Source of the DNA: Nectonema munidae
Taxonomy: Eukaryota > Nematomorpha > Nectonematoida > Nectonematidae
Direction: 5' to 3'
Assembly (NCBI GenBank): GCA_030549495.1
Contig: JAUIRK010000046.1
Coordinates: 617,567-681,566 of the forward strand
Length of the DNA: 64,000 nucleotides
This document shows, piece after piece, positions 32,390 through 47,300 of the stretch (position 1 is the first letter of the stretch; each line of letters starts with the position of its first letter). Position numbers and translations under genes: made by a program. The notes under the pieces were generated by a model. It had not been told where the DNA came from. It saw only the letters and a list, made by a program, of their open reading frames with translations, and ran no database searches.

Positions 32390-35300
32390 CTAAAATTAAT
32401 AAATTAGCTTTAGAAAAAGTGAGCATAAATTGTATTGCTGATTCTATATATATATATAAGGGATGAATTTACCTGAGGGGATGCCGCCGCCTCTCCCATA
32501 TTTTCATCCCTCGCTTGACGCACTCTATGTTTTTTCCGCACCCAACATTTAAACGTCGATTACCAAAAATTTTAATATAAAAATCCTATTCACAACCACC
32601 ATGTAAATATTCATAATGTCATAGAGTTTATATTTTCAAAAAAAATTTAAAATCTTCTTTTCCCACATTGTCTGAAACAGTTAAAATGTGGTTTTAAACA
32701 AAAGTGTTTTGGGATGGCGCTAAAAAATTTATTGTAAAGCGAATAAATTATAAGCAAATTGAACAAGCACTTTTAGAATAAAAAACACTTTAGACACTTT
32801 TTTTTTTTAAACACTTTTAGAGTGTTTCTTTTCGAAACACAGAGGGAACAGGCAGCATTTTTGTAGATGTCGGTTTAACGTCACCATGATTTCCAAAACC
32901 ATAGATGACAATAAGCATTTTACATCTAGAGATAGTTCTGAAGTAAATGATCTTATCTTCATGGGCCCTTTCGCCATACAAAGGGTTAACTTTTTTATGA
33001 GGATTTTCCTTTCACTTTACTTTGTGTTGGGAAATGTGAATTGAACCTTGCAATTACACATGAGTTGAGAAAACCGATATCAAGATAATTGCAAAATAGA
33101 GTAAATATCCACTTTCTGTTGGGCTTGTATGATTTATATGCTCTTAGCATTTTGTTGGCGACATCGACTCCAAACTTAAAGTTGTTGTATGCAAGTAGGC
33201 TTTCAAGTTTTGACGCTGTATTTGCGGGACGTTTATGAATTTAAGCACCCAATGAAACACATTCACTAAGTTTGAGCTCTTTGAGATAAGGCGGCCTGAA
33301 AATTAGGGGAATAAACTTTCTATTATACATAACCATCTGACATAAGGAAATATTCCTTTCACTAGACCAAATAGCGAGAGCGTGACTCGTGAAAAATCGG
33401 TCAGTGTAGAGATCACGGCAGGAAGAAATATTATTATTTTCAATAAGACGTTTGCAGATATTCAACCTAGAAAAATTTCTTTAATTAGCGAGTACGCTTA
33501 CATACATTTCTGAGAACAAACAATACTAAAACTTTGCATCATATAATTTCATTTCATAATGTCCGGGCTTTTTGGGGTCATAAATTTTGATTGGACATCC
33601 ACCCCTAAATGTAGCAAGTTGTTCATCTATGGTAACAACAAAATGTGGATGATTCCAATACAATTGAAACACCTTATAAAAGTGATCATGTGTTTTTCGA
33701 ATTGGGCTTATTTTATCGTTTGAATTTCTTTCATTCTTTTTATCAAATCGTAAAAATACATGAATTAAGGTAAACATATCCCGTCCTAGACAACTTCGTA
33801 GAAAAGGGCTTCCGACTTAAGAAAATAAATCCGCAATTTTAACTTTCTGTCCTTCATTTTGTCCAATATAAATCAGGGAAGCAAAATAAGCTAAAAGATG
33901 AGCCACACTGAACTTTTTTAGCAGTGATACAAATTTGAGTATTTTGGGTTTGCCGATCAAAAGACAAAATTTATGCATTTATACTATATAAATAAAATTA
34001 GCGTACCTATAATTAGAGTCCAATCTGGTTGGACACGGGAGACAACCCCTTAATTTTTTTAGGTATTATCTTCTGAAACGTCAAAAGAATGATGTGCAGC
34101 AACTTATTATGAATGTACTCACTTAAATTAAACATACTTTTATTCCTCACCTATCATTTCTTGTGTATTATTCAATTTTATACTTATTTGAAAATAAAAT
34201 TAGCTTCGTCTATGATATGATGATATAATAACAAAGGGGAGACAACGGTGTAAAAATATATATATAGATATAGGGGTGTTTTCATCGAGAAGGCACAATT
34301 GCGCCGCTTGTATCGAACTATGACCGCTTGTATCGAACTATGAGGAAAACAGGCTTGATGCGGAATCGAACCCAAGACCTTGAGTTATCGAATCCAGCAT
34401 CTAACCAACCCTACTCACGCTATTTTAATAAAATAAATGTTTTGCAAACTTCAATAAAGATTTTGGTGAGCGGGATTATACTATACGAATGATTTATTTT
34501 TCACATTGTTGATTATATATACATTTTTTTTATCTAACAGTCTGTGAGGAAAATAAAAATGTTGTAATGCCAAGCTCAAAATAAATGAAAAAATTTACAT
34601 AGAGATTATTAAAAAGAATTAGTAGAGTATTAAAAGTAAAACCATTAAGCCTAAATAAAAAATATTTACATTAATTTCAAATGTAAACATTTTATTTTCT
34701 TCATATCTTAGTTTTAGAAGGGTCAAGTTATCATATAAATAGTTAAAAATGTTATTTTGCGTAAACATGATGTTACTATCTCGTCACATGAATGAAAAAG
34801 GAAATTTTAGGAAGTTTTGAAATATTAAATAATGCTTAAACAATTATAGTTTAAGTAAAGCAGACAATGTTAACTAATTTTTATTGAATTCCGTTAAAAA
34901 TTCCAGTTCATCTGTGTTATTCAACGGGAACAATAACCATCGTTGGCTGGGAACATCGTTGAAAACTTGATGTTACCTGGTTGTAAAGATTTAACATTGA
35001 ATTTGATGGTAACTCCTCAATTCAGAGGCTCTCACATGTTTCAATATCAAACAATACCCTTAGCAAACAAATAATAGAAAAAGATTTGGTTGACGAATTT
35101 TGATTTATTAGATGTAAAAATTTGGAGAAAAATTTAAAGTTATCGGTGCTAAATCTCGTAAGCTTCATTATACAAATATCAAGTAAAATAAAAAATGGAT
35201 TAAAATTTTAAATTTCGTGGCTTGATATTATATAGAGTTTCGAATGTTTGAACTAAAGAATGAAGAGAATAAGCTAGAAACAATATTTATATAATAAATC

Positions 35301-38300
35301 TAACAACCAAATTTTTGACAGATATACCATAATTTTAAAAATGAACTAATATCATCATCCTCTAGTATGTATGTTTTCATATTTATGTCCGTGGCCCTAG
35401 AATTTAACACATCCAATTCATCTCTAGGATTGAATATAATTGCCAAAAGTTAAAGCATGAATTCAACGAAATATGTTTAATTGTTGTCATTATTGATTGA
35501 AAGGAATTAGTTGAAACAAATGGCAGAATTAAATTGAATTTATCAAAAGAATAATAATAATTATATTTTCATTATGACTAGACTCTTTCAAATAATAATT
35601 AAGCAGTAGAGAGAATAACGCGTTATTTACAAAATAAATTTTAGTATGAAAAAATAATGAACTTACTTCATTCTTTGGACGCAATTTTTCTAGAAAACTT
35701 TTCAAAATTTGTTTAGGAAACTTAGAAACAAAATGCCATAAAAGTGTAATTGCATGCCTATTAAATAAAGATTGGAAAAGTAAGATATTATTTAAAAACG
35801 TTTAATCATAATAATAATATAATAATCAATTTTACGGCTAGTTTTCCCAGCACGCTGAGGTTTAGCCGGTTTTTACCACTATGGCATTTAATCTCTCATT
35901 ATTTTGCGTCTCCATTCATCTCTATTTTGCTCGTCCCCTAATGCTAAATGTCTTTTGCTCATGTCTTTTTTGACTATTTCTATCCATGTCATCTTTGGCG
36001 TGCCTTTACTTATACCCAATAATATCTTATTTTCAAATAATAGTACATTTTAAATTTTCATGAATATTATAAACATTCCTTTACCAATTGCTGCAGACAA
36101 TAATAAATCTGTCTTCTCATAATGAGATTTATATTAAAAATTTTTGTATTAATTGCATAGCGCTCATTAGTCTCAAAAAATCGCTATATTTACCACAACT
36201 TTGGGAAGCACTGGATTAACAATAAAGCGTCACTAAAATGTGAAGTTTGATCAATTGTATTTACTCGTCAAGAACGCTTTGAAAACAATAAGAAATTCTC
36301 TAAATTCAAAGATATTCTTCCCTGAAATATATTCCTAATGGGCGTGGAATACAATATTTTATTCACAATAATATAACTTGCTTTTAGCTTTTCCTCTGAA
36401 AGCAAATTTCATTTCAGAAAATATCAATCTCAAAATTTAAAATAATACTATATGTAACATTTAGATAGAGACCAATTATGGTAAAAAGTTCATGATATTT
36501 CCCAGACTTTAAGAACGGTGTTATTATAGCAAAAATATATGACCCTCCTTTTCAAAAAACTAGTCCACCATAAGTGAAGCATCCATCTTGAGGTTAAGAA
36601 ACACATGGCTTATATTCTTGCTTATTTCTATTCTCTTGAATATTTTTTATTTGAGCTATAAAAAAAAGTTGGTAGAGTCTGTTAAATGAGAAATTGTTGA
36701 GATTCAACGAGATATAAAAAAAATTCAAATTTACTTGTATATGATTTCGGAAGAAGAGAGAGGAAGGAAGAAATCATCGAAGAGGGAATTTATAAATATT
36801 TCATTGGATAATTCTTCATTGGGAAATGAGGATAAAAATGTAGTGAGTGAGTGAAGAAAAAAGTTGAAACCAAAAAAGGAGATTTTGTCGGGTAGCAAGA
36901 TTAAATGCTTTAAAGCTTTCAGCAGAAAATGACTATTTTTGTGACGACAAACACTAAGGATGTAATATAGAAAAAGAGTAAAAGCCACATCATTCTCCTA
37001 AAACAGGATTAAACAAGATAAAAAGTCATCATATGGGTGTGTACATATTGGATTTGTAAAAACTAATTACGTATAAACTTTTTATTTTCAATTCTTTAAT
37101 CGAATTTAGATTACCCTATTGTAACTTTGTATGAAGTTTAGGTAGTCTAACTGAGTTTGCAGTTAACCAAAAAAATTAAAATAAAGCAATGAAGCTCATT
37201 GAACACATTAAAAATATTATCAACTGGCAGACTTTGTTCATGAATTTCTTAGTTATAATACCCAATATAGGCATAATTTGAGAAAAATAAGATGCAGTTA
37301 CCGCTTTCATGATAAATATTTTTACTACAGCAATTAACTTATAGAATTCCACTCCTATTCATATAAACTACTTTAAAATATTAAAAGTTTCAAGAAAAAA
37401 GGCTAAAAATTAATTTTTTTCATTAAAATTGTCATCTCTTGTATTCAATCTCTATTTTTCGCTTCCCTCAACTTTCAGATTAAAACATGTTTATTCAGGC
37501 TACTTGCGTTTGTCTGAATCATCGCCATTGCATCGCGAAACTCTTTCTCATGAATCACTCATTTCATCATTAATATAGAATTAATAAATGCATGGATCTA
37601 TGAAGCTTAATACTTAAATACTACGATTCTAAATAATCTTCTTTTAATTCTATTTTCTGAGAAGTTTTTTAGCAAATCTCTTTTATGATCTTGACTGACA
37701 AATTCTGATGTATTCACATGTAGTTTGTTCTGTTATCAATATTCTACGAATGCACTAAACTTTTTTTGAGTGGCAATAGCTTTAATAGATCGATCGTTTG
37801 CAATGAATCTTCTTCTTCAAGTAGGTTTTATTAAAAGAAGGGTTTGATATATAAGTCAAGATGTGTAGTTGGATCAACAGTTGATTCAAAATATTATTTA
37901 AAAATCATGATTATAAGGCGCATATTTAGATTTTAAGTCAATTTTTCAATCTGTATGCTTTATAAACCTTCAGTTCTTAGGATAGTTTCTTTTAATGAAT
38001 ATACAGGCGTTTGCGCATTTGCTGGGTCTAATCTTGTTCCTCCTTTAGAGAGTCTGTCTGATTCTCAGTTTGAATTTAAAAGATTTGTCTTCAGAAGCAA
38101 GCACTTCTGCAATTGTCACAAATTCTCGGTCTACTATGTTCTTGTTTTCACACTAAAAAGAGTAATTCAGGTCATTTGATCTTCCCTGCATTCGTACATC
38201 GATCCTCCATACAACTTCCCCACGCAAAAGTGTTTATCTTGGAATAAAGGTAGACACAAAATAGTAATATACAGTGAAACGTCTCTATATTAAACAACCT

Positions 38301-41300
38301 AGATACTGATATAAGTGTAGTGTTCATTTATGGAGGTTTTACTGTATAATAAAGATGTACAAAATCAAGAATAGCATGAAAATAATGAGTGATTTGAATG
38401 TGTAACAACAATCTTTTTTTGGGTTATTTGAAAACCAGGGCGCAACATGAGAGAATTAAAAAAAAAATTTTGTAAGCGGCATAATTTACTTTTTAATAAC
38501 CGATTTGTCAATTAAATTTTTATTTATTTTAAATAAAAAATTTTAGTTTAAAATTTCAATAACAAAGAAAAAAAGTTCCATATATTTTACTTTTAAATTT
38601 GAAAATCTATTTGGTGGATCATCCACTTAAAATTTTAGCGTAAATTTGATAAAATGCAGAAATTGTGCAGACTTGTAAGTTGGTTTCAACAATATTGTTG
38701 AATTTTATTTAACTTTCTCAATTAATATAAAGTTTTTTAATTACATATTGCATATACTCTACTTTTTTTAATTTCTAGAATATCTTTAAATATTATATTG
38801 ATTTTATTTGGTGTAAGAGACGACTGAAAAATTTAATTGTAAAAATTCCTTAAAAAGACAACAAGAGAGGATGGAATGGAGTGGCCAAATGAATTTTCCC
38901 AGCCACCGGCCCTAAACAAGAGTCCACCTTCTCAAGTGCAAATGTGGCAATTGTTGGGGCACTATAATTTTTTCAAATATAAAATTTAACAGTGTTTCAC
39001 TGTTTAAAATTTGAACCCCTGTAAACCCCAAATTTTGCTTGGGTTCGCCACAGGTTATTTATTACATATGTGGTGCTAAATCACAAACTGTAAAGTAAAT
39101 TTTAATGATATAGGCAATTTGTAGTTACTTTTATATCTAGACAAATGCGAAAAAAATAAAATAAGAATGTGCTACCTCGATATAGGAAAGTATGGAGGTA
39201 TCGATGGAGGGAACGTCTGCTTCCATTTCGTTTTGAGAAGGAGAAAGAAGAGGAGCAGAAGAGAGTGTTTGTATCTCGTCTTCAATGGCATAAGACACTA
39301 GATTCGGCAAAAAAGAGTACATTAAACTTTTTGGAAGTTCAGGCTCGCAAACGTCTTCTGAATCAATCATGTTCCAACTGTTAATTCCAAAGTTTAGTAA
39401 TCGAAGAAGCAAGTTCAGTAAATCATGATTCTTTCAAAGAAAAAATAGAATCCAAAATTTTTGAGTTGGAAATAGATGTCTAAATGTTGTTGATAAAATT
39501 ATGAAAAACTCACGCAACTTTCGCATTCAAATAGTTCATTTTGTTTCAGTTCAGGTAAAGAAGTAATTTAGATATTAAATAACTAACTTCAATTTGTTAG
39601 TTAATCGGTTTAGTTAAGTATTACCAAAATATTTAAAGATGAAGAACAAGCAAAACAGGTAAAGTCAACCGCTTTCTGATTTGAAGACTTTTGCCTCATA
39701 ATAATTAACCCGTTATCGACCAGAATAATCAGACTATATCTAATGTAAAGCAGAAGATTAATATTTTTGTAAAGTCGAGATATGTCGACTGTGGTCGATA
39801 ACCGGTTAATCAAAGGATAGTTGTTTTTCGTAAAAAGGGCTGACTGCGCTTAACATTTTAGGGGCCAAAGAAACATATTTCTATAAAGAAAATTTTGCTT
39901 TAAAAAGTTCAAAACAAAAAATCGTTATTCTTTCAAGAATATAAAATTGTTGACAAGGGAATATATATCCAAAAGTTTCAAAGACGCTGATAATATTGTG
40001 AAAACTCACGGAACTATAATTTTTTGTAATCATAGCAAAAAGTAGAGTTACAAAAAAAAGTAAAATTAATTTAATTTAAAAATACTAAAAATTATTAAAT
40101 CGTCGAAAAAGAGACACATGTTTGGTGAACGAAAAAATATATTCAAGAAAATTTCACTTTACTTCTTGTTTCAACGGGAGGCAAAAATAAAAATTTAGGG
40201 ATTATAATTAGAATCAAATTTAAATGTTAGTATTTACACATATTAAGTAATGACACAAATATGTGATGGCTTTTAATAATCCTTGACTTCATTAATCTGA
40301 TTCTATTAGCAGCGCAAACTGTCAGTCAAACAAAAGTAATGTATATTCGAGACTGATTGAGTAATTCCATTTCAAGGAAGTGATCACAGTAATAGTACAG
40401 AATTTTCGCAACAGTAGCGATAAATAAGTTTAAATTCAGCTAACTCACATAAAAACGGCTGGCTTCAGGTGTAGGTTACTACATATGACTTATCGTTTTT
40501 AGATCCAAATTGTTTCTCCACTTTGCTAGTAAGTTTACCACTTGATAGGGGTTGAACCGCAAATGAATGGGTTCTAGTGTTGTGTATGTGTGGATAATTG
40601 AAAAGATGACTGTGTCGGGTATGTTTTGATTCTAGAATGGACAAAGTAGATTAGTGTATGTTTTGGAAGCGATTTTATGGAGATATTCGTGAAGTAGCGG
40701 TGAATTATTATTAGCTCTAAGTTGGACAATTGTGTTTTGTTAATGGGGACGGGGAGTGTTCGCTCTGATGAGGATTAATTGCGAAATGTTTTTAGCGTCA
40801 TTTGGTTTAAGCGTAGATAGATAATAATTTGTGATGGTTGTCTGTGTATAATTTTATTTAGGTGTTTTATCTTGATTATTTAGCTTATTTTAGTAAATAT
40901 GACCTAAAATGTTATCAGCATCAATTATGGTGCTTTTCATGTACCTTTTTCGTTTAGTAGCGTGATAAGTATGCTTTAGTGAGTGTTGTTGGTTTGTGGT
41001 TTTTGCCCATTTTGCTATGTTGGATCGAGATATAACCGTGCCCCATGTTGTAGTAACGTATACTATTATAGGGCATGTGATGGCTTTTATATCTATTGGT
41101 GCTGCTTTATCTAAAACGTTTCGCAGATTCATGCATGAATGGTCAAGACAGAGAAATCTCGCTAATTTTTTCAATTATAATGTTAAACAAAACAATAAAA
41201 CATAACTTAAAAATCAAAAATCTTAAAATAATTTTAGCAAAATTTTTGGCTAATTTGAAAATAAATACTATACAGTTGTTACTTTCAAGTTTATTTTAAG

Positions 41301-44300
41301 AAGAGGCATATGTTCAAAATGCGTGGCATCGAAACCATAAGGTCTTGGGTACGACTCAAGCATTAAGGTTTATTTGTTCAAAGTTTGACAGAAGTAATGC
41401 AATTGTCCCTATCCGATTAAGACACCCTACATTACCTTTACCTTAACTTTGTTGTAATAAAATAAAGATAAAGTTTTAGGTGTCTTAAAACAAGTTATAC
41501 TGACGAGGTCAATCAAAACGCCAAGTCAACAACATGTGATATCTAGTATTGTGTCTTGTACACGCATTAATCTAAAAAAAAATATAAATATGATCAAATA
41601 AGTACACTCTTTAAGTGGTATTTTCTTCCTATTTACTGATGCTTTGATCTCAATTGACTGATAGAAAATGACAAAGAATTACCAAATATATAGTTCTTAG
41701 CAAAAATAATTAACCACAATCAAAATAATCAGACATCAATAATATGACACTTTTATGCTGCAAAACTTTCTATTCTACTCCACTCCAACTCCACAAATAA
41801 TTGTAAACACATTTTTACTCCTAAAATCATAAAAAGAATTATCGTGTATAAAAAATATGAGCTAATTCTCCTATTGTGCATTAAAATAGCATTTTTAAAC
41901 TGGAAATTTATAAAAAAAAATATTTGGGTATCTTTTGCCAATGTGTACCAAAAATACACCATACCTTGTATTCTGTGTGTTTTCTTTGTTTAATAGTACC
42001 TTCGCACCACGGGCCTATGGTAATCTACTCCACACATATTTTCAAAAGCAAATTACAAAAAATTTTCCCATTATGTAAAATTCAAAAAATATATGTCAAT
42101 TTTCAATTAAATCTCTACTTTCTGAAAAACAAGTTTAGCTAAAATAATTCCTTTATTTTTGTTCTTATATAGCGAAATATACAAAAGAGTTGCTACTTTG
42201 TTTCTGTGTCAATTCTTTGAAAATTATGTTTATTGTTTTATGAACTTCAAAGTTCTTTTTTTTCCTTCAAAAAGTTTAGCTATCATTTATTTTGTTATTC
42301 AATATTATCTTTGCAAAAAAATATTTTTTTATCTTACCAGTTTTCTTATTCCCAATAAACAAACATATTTAGACAGGTAAAATAGCAAAAAAATCTTTTT
42401 GGGTTGATGTTTTACATTCTGATTATATACATCAGAGGTCTGGCAAGACCTCCGGGGAGACAACTCGCAAAACTTACCAGCCTTATTATATATTTAAATG
42501 TGTAAATCGTAAAATGCTTAAAAAATATACTTAAAATAAAAATTTTCAAAAAATATTTTACATACATATTGAAAGCCACATTTCAAAAATTCTACCTAAA
42601 AGTTCAAAAAATTTAACTTTGAAATTACAGTTTTATTTCATAAAAACTATATGATTGGTTGAAATGTTTATCTATAACCATTTTTTTTTTATCCACACCT
42701 ACCTTATTTTGGATTCTGAGTTTGATGGGGATAGTCACGTGACCCCAAATTGAGGTCAATGAACCGAGTCAGAGAATGAAATTTTGCGATTTTCGTGTTA
42801 GGACTTTTTTTTATAAAAATTTTTTATGTGCAATTAAAGTAGACATATGTATGAATATTAATTGACAAAAAAATTTCAGAAAATTTTTTTAAATTTTCGT
42901 TAATTGCGTCTCAAAAATCCGAATTTCAACATTTTTGATCTAATTTTGCTAAAAAACTAAAATTTATTTTTTTCTAATATTTTTATGAAAGGATGCAGAA
43001 TGAGTGATATTTTATGCTAATATTTGAAATTTTTGAAAAATATTTAGTTTTCATATGTTTTTTCCCAATTTTCACTTTTTGGCGTTAAAAAATGACGTCA
43101 ATTTTACCCCATGAAAATTTTTATCCAATTTTGCGAAAAATTGAACCCCTAAAATAAAAATATTTTTTGATTTTAACATTTTTCGATTCTTTGATTATTC
43201 GACAAATATAATATTTAAAATTGTTCAAATTGCAAAGTATAGGTAATAACTTTTGTAACATCGTATGAGGTAGCAAAATATGAACAGAAAGTTTGATATT
43301 TTTTGATTTTTTAAAGAATATTTTTCGATTCTTTGATTACAGAATTTTATTTTGATTATTTGATAAAATATATTATATAGGTTGGAGATGAATTATCGCG
43401 GTATACAGGTTGGAGATGAACCAACGTAGTATACAGGTATAATGTATATAGGTAATAACTTATGTAGCATCGTCTCCCCGAATGAGGTATATCAAATCTT
43501 ACATCTAGCAGAATGTGAACAGAAAGTTGAACATTGTCTCCCTTGTTATTTGTACATGGAATAGAAACCATCGTAGTATACAGGTTGAAGATGAATCATC
43601 GTAGTATACAGGTTGGAGATGAATTATCGTAGTATACAGGTTGGAGATGAATCATTGTAGTATATAGTTTGGAGATGAATCATCGTAGAATACAGGTTGG
43701 AGAAGAATCATCGTAAAATACGGGTTGGAGATAACACGCAAGTTGTCTACCCGCGTTCAACCGTACAGGTTATGAGATTTATACGAATCAAAAAATACAA
43801 TAATCACTTTTTATAAAATTTATTAGCAGAGCATTTAAAAAGAACCACAAATTTATGTACACGCAGAAGTTTATGTACAATTATGACAAAAAAAAAGTCT
43901 GAATGATTCTTACATATTGATAAAAAACATTTTTTGCATTTTCTTGTTGTTCTACTTTTTTTGGGTAAACACAAAGAACAGAATCCTCGAAAATTTGTAG
44001 TTTGTGGTGCAAAGTTTGGAGAAAACCCGTAATAGCTCAAGAGTGTGATTGTTTTCAAGTTCATGTTGGAGGCTGCAGCCCTCACTTTCATTGATTCTTC
44101 GCTGAGAAGTAGAGAAAGTTTTTTTATGAAGACTTTCCTTCCACTACTTCTCACAGATGGAAATTCTTCAGGAGCATTGAACTGGGCGATGATGAAAGAA
44201 TTGAGGCATGCGATATCAAGGTAGTTGCTAAACACACACCTTGTCCATCTTCTGCAGGGTTTATAGCTTCTATACTGTTTGGGCATTTTGTTCCCCACAT

Positions 44301-47300
44301 CAACGCCACTTTTGAATTTATTATATTCAAGCAAAGGTTCTGGTTTGCAGGAGATAGAACTTGTTTCTACCTTCTTGCTGTGTTGGGAGGAAAGAATGTA
44401 GACAACCTTAAAGTTTCGCTTGGCGTGCTTTTTTGGAATATATGCAGATAAGGAAGCCTCCCTAGAATAAATGATGCGAGAATCACATTCGTTCAACCGA
44501 AGAGTTTTTAGATACGCTGGCTGTAGAATCTTGGGAACAAATCTTCTTGATGCCATAACTGTTCCACAGATCGTAAAATTTCTACTAAGTGCCCATTTTG
44601 CAATTTCATGAGACGTAAAAAACGATCCATAAAAATGCCACAGCCGTCAGGTAAATTTGAATTTAATACAAGCCTTTTGACGATAGTTGAGCAGAGTGAG
44701 AATAACTTCGATCTTCCAAGCTTGACACGTAAATTTCCGGCCTTAATAAATAAAAACTTTCGGCATCGTTGAGATGATAAAATTTTATTCCATAGTGTCC
44801 AGGCTTTTTAGGATCGTAAATTTTGAAGTTACACCCGCCTCTGAAGGAAACCAATTGTTCGTCAATAGTGACAGATGTGTTCGGTGTCCAATACTCGGAG
44901 ATCGTTAAAATGTTTGTGCAAAATTCTTACAGCAGAAAGTTTGTCATTAAAATTTCTCTCTCTTTTATCGTCAAAAGTCAAGAAAGAACGCACCAAGATA
45001 AACATATCTCTTCCAATTGAAGCTTTGAAGAAAGGTGTTCCACATTCCTCACTGACGAAATTTTGATTTTTTGGTCGCAGGATTGCCCAATGTGTAGAAG
45101 AGAAGCAAAATAGGACAATAAATGATGAGGCAAGAAAGTTTCACAGCAATGCCTCAAGTAGGGATATTTAGGATTTGTTTTTCTGAAAGTTTGACGAAAA
45201 TATAAACATGCTACACTGAAAAACAAGCACACACACATGGGGCACTTGGGTCCTAAGTTATGGGCCCCACCATTAAAAAATTAAAATTTACAAATTAAAA
45301 TGAAATAATGAATTAATTTTTGACAATGGGCTTATACGAACAATATAAAGCAAATAAAATCAAAATACAGAAAAATTATTGATATCATTGACGGTAAAGA
45401 TCAAACTATTAACTTTGTTAAGATGGGCCTTCTACCTGTAATAAGAAAGCAAATTTACAATAAAAATTTCTCTTTGCTATGAGAAACGAAGATAAGAAAT
45501 AACCATGATAAAATCTAAACAAAGAATAGGACACAAGTAGAGAAAGCTTATAAACACAAAGAGAAGAGTTGTTATAAGCACCATTTGATGCTTTAATTTT
45601 AGACTTTTAGGTAAGCATGTATATTAGTGCCCCATTTGGCCCCTCCAAATATAAATTTCTGGCTACGTTACTGCACATATACATACATACGGTGCCTGGT
45701 CAAAACGTCCGATACCAAAACTGACGAAAACCAAAAAGCCCGATACCAAAACTGCGGAAAACCAAAACGCCCGAAAATAATAATTCAGGCGTTACTATTT
45801 TTTGAAGTTTTCTATTTGGACAGTTTTCAAAGCGGCCGATTTGACACTAAATGATAGTGATCAATTTGGCTTGAAAGAAGTGATCATAAAAAATACATTA
45901 TTTCTTTGGTTTGAAGAACAATTAAACTACCAATTTAAAGGGAAAATTAGTTTGAAGCCAGAAAAGACTAATTTAAACAGGAAAACAAGAATATAAATAA
46001 TTTCTGATTTTGGTTCAAGATTTCAGAAGTAGTTCTAATCGATAAGATTGATAAATTAGGAATCTTGTATATGTTTTTATCCATGTGAAACAAGAAACTG
46101 TTAAATTTAACGTATTCTTAGAAAAATATATAAGATAATGATTGGAAAAAAGTAGATAGAAGAAAAAATCTTAAATTTTTAAATATTTTTTGTAGATTCA
46201 TGTTTCAGGCGTTCTTGTATCGGGTGTTTTGGTATCGGGCATTTTGGTTTTCGGGCGTTTTGGTTTCGGGCGTTTTGGTTTAGGGAGTTTAGGTTTTCGG
46301 GCATTTTGACTCGAATTCATTCATACATACAGGCCCGTACACAATGCATGCATAGATAAGAAATATGATAAAAAATCATAAAAAAACTTACTGGTAATTC
46401 AACTCCATTTTCAACTTTGATTGTGAATATATTTGCTGAACAAGTTCCGAAGTGAAAAACAGGTAAAAAATTTTAAGTATGTTTTTTTCTCCCAAGGCAT
46501 GGCTTTTAGGCCCAGAAGGCGAAATACCTGTATTTCTGATGTTTTGGGAAAAAGGTCTACCCCTTGTATCAACAAGAGGTTCCCAACTGTATTTGACGTT
46601 ATCTACAGAAGTGAGATTTTTGTCGAACTCTTCCGAGCTTGAACTACTTGGACTTGATATAGTCTCTTCGAAAAAACTAAAATCAGACGATTCTTCATTG
46701 AAGGAGGAACTGCTATCAGACTGCATGAAAAACTCAGGGTGATTCAATACAATAACAAGTGAATAAAATAAGGATAATTTTATTCGAGGAACAAAAGATT
46801 GTAAAATGATGCTACAAATAATAATTATTATGATCAATATCCTTCTTCGCCTCCTCATATGATCACAAACATTTCTATTATTTTCTGCTTTTGCATCTGT
46901 CAAATAATATATTGCCAATATTTGTTTATCCGGTACTCGCATCTCTCAAGAATATTGGAAAAAGCAAGGATTGTGTTTCATACGCAAAGAGGAGTTTCTA
47001 TGTAGATAGATATGTTGTATGTCGTATTTTCACATTCCTATAATACACTAACACATACACAACACAACACTCACATACATAATACAAAAAAGCTATGGAG
47101 TAAAATACCATAGGCCCCGTTTTGCGAAGGTTAATGCCTAAGTTAGATTTCACTACTTAAAGACAAAAAAATCTTAGAATTTTCTTATTATAGAAGGTTA
47201 TAGCGTAAAAGTTATAACAGTTCTTAGATTAAAATGATTGTTCATCAAGGTTAGGAAGGAGTGCATCCGATAGAAAATAGCACAGTGCTTCAGAAAGTCT

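Larger units (their letters stand above)
32390..35666 (-). other. NELFB intron 8, with piggyBac relic and SINE
   Basis: 3.3 kb. Holds the piggyBac copy at 32880-34010, a SINE at 34271-34420 and two GGGAGACAAC motifs (34037, 34237). The rest is AT-rich. Confidence 0.7.
43804..46726 (-). pseudogene. piggyBac-like transposase relic copy 3, best preserved, interrupted by intron-like segment
   Basis: A probable N-terminal exon at 46392-46726 begins MQSDSSSSFNEESSDF, passes TRGRPFSQNIRNTG and ends ILKIFYLFFTSELVQQ...NYQ at a GTAAGT donor. The catalytic part resumes after TTTCAG at 45182: HHLLSYFASLLHIGQ, IGRDMFILVRSFLTFDD, TIDEQLVSFRGG (first Asp), KKPGHYGIKFYHLNDAE. Then, after a frameshift near 44710, come FMDRFFTSHEIAKWALSRNF (second Asp), and an open run 44556-43804 with FKSGVDVGNKMPKQYRSYKP (third Asp) and a Cys-rich C-terminus CSLCLPKKSRTTRKCKKC. 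At least two or three frameshifts in total. The 1.2 kb between the exons holds a foldback element, which could have landed in an intron. Confidence 0.88.

Noticed and set aside
37955-38179. 74-codon plus-strand open stretch within NELFB intron 6
   Set aside because: No family features and AT-rich surroundings; likely chance.
43565-43735. 28-bp repeats considered as a CRISPR array
   Set aside because: Units are contiguous with no spacers and the genome is eukaryotic, so this is a minisatellite.
46727-46942. Upstream extension of the piggyBac N-terminal open frame with an Ile-rich hydrophobic run
   Set aside because: The low-complexity hydrophobic run looks like translated non-coding DNA, and the acidic MQSDSSSS start fits the family better.
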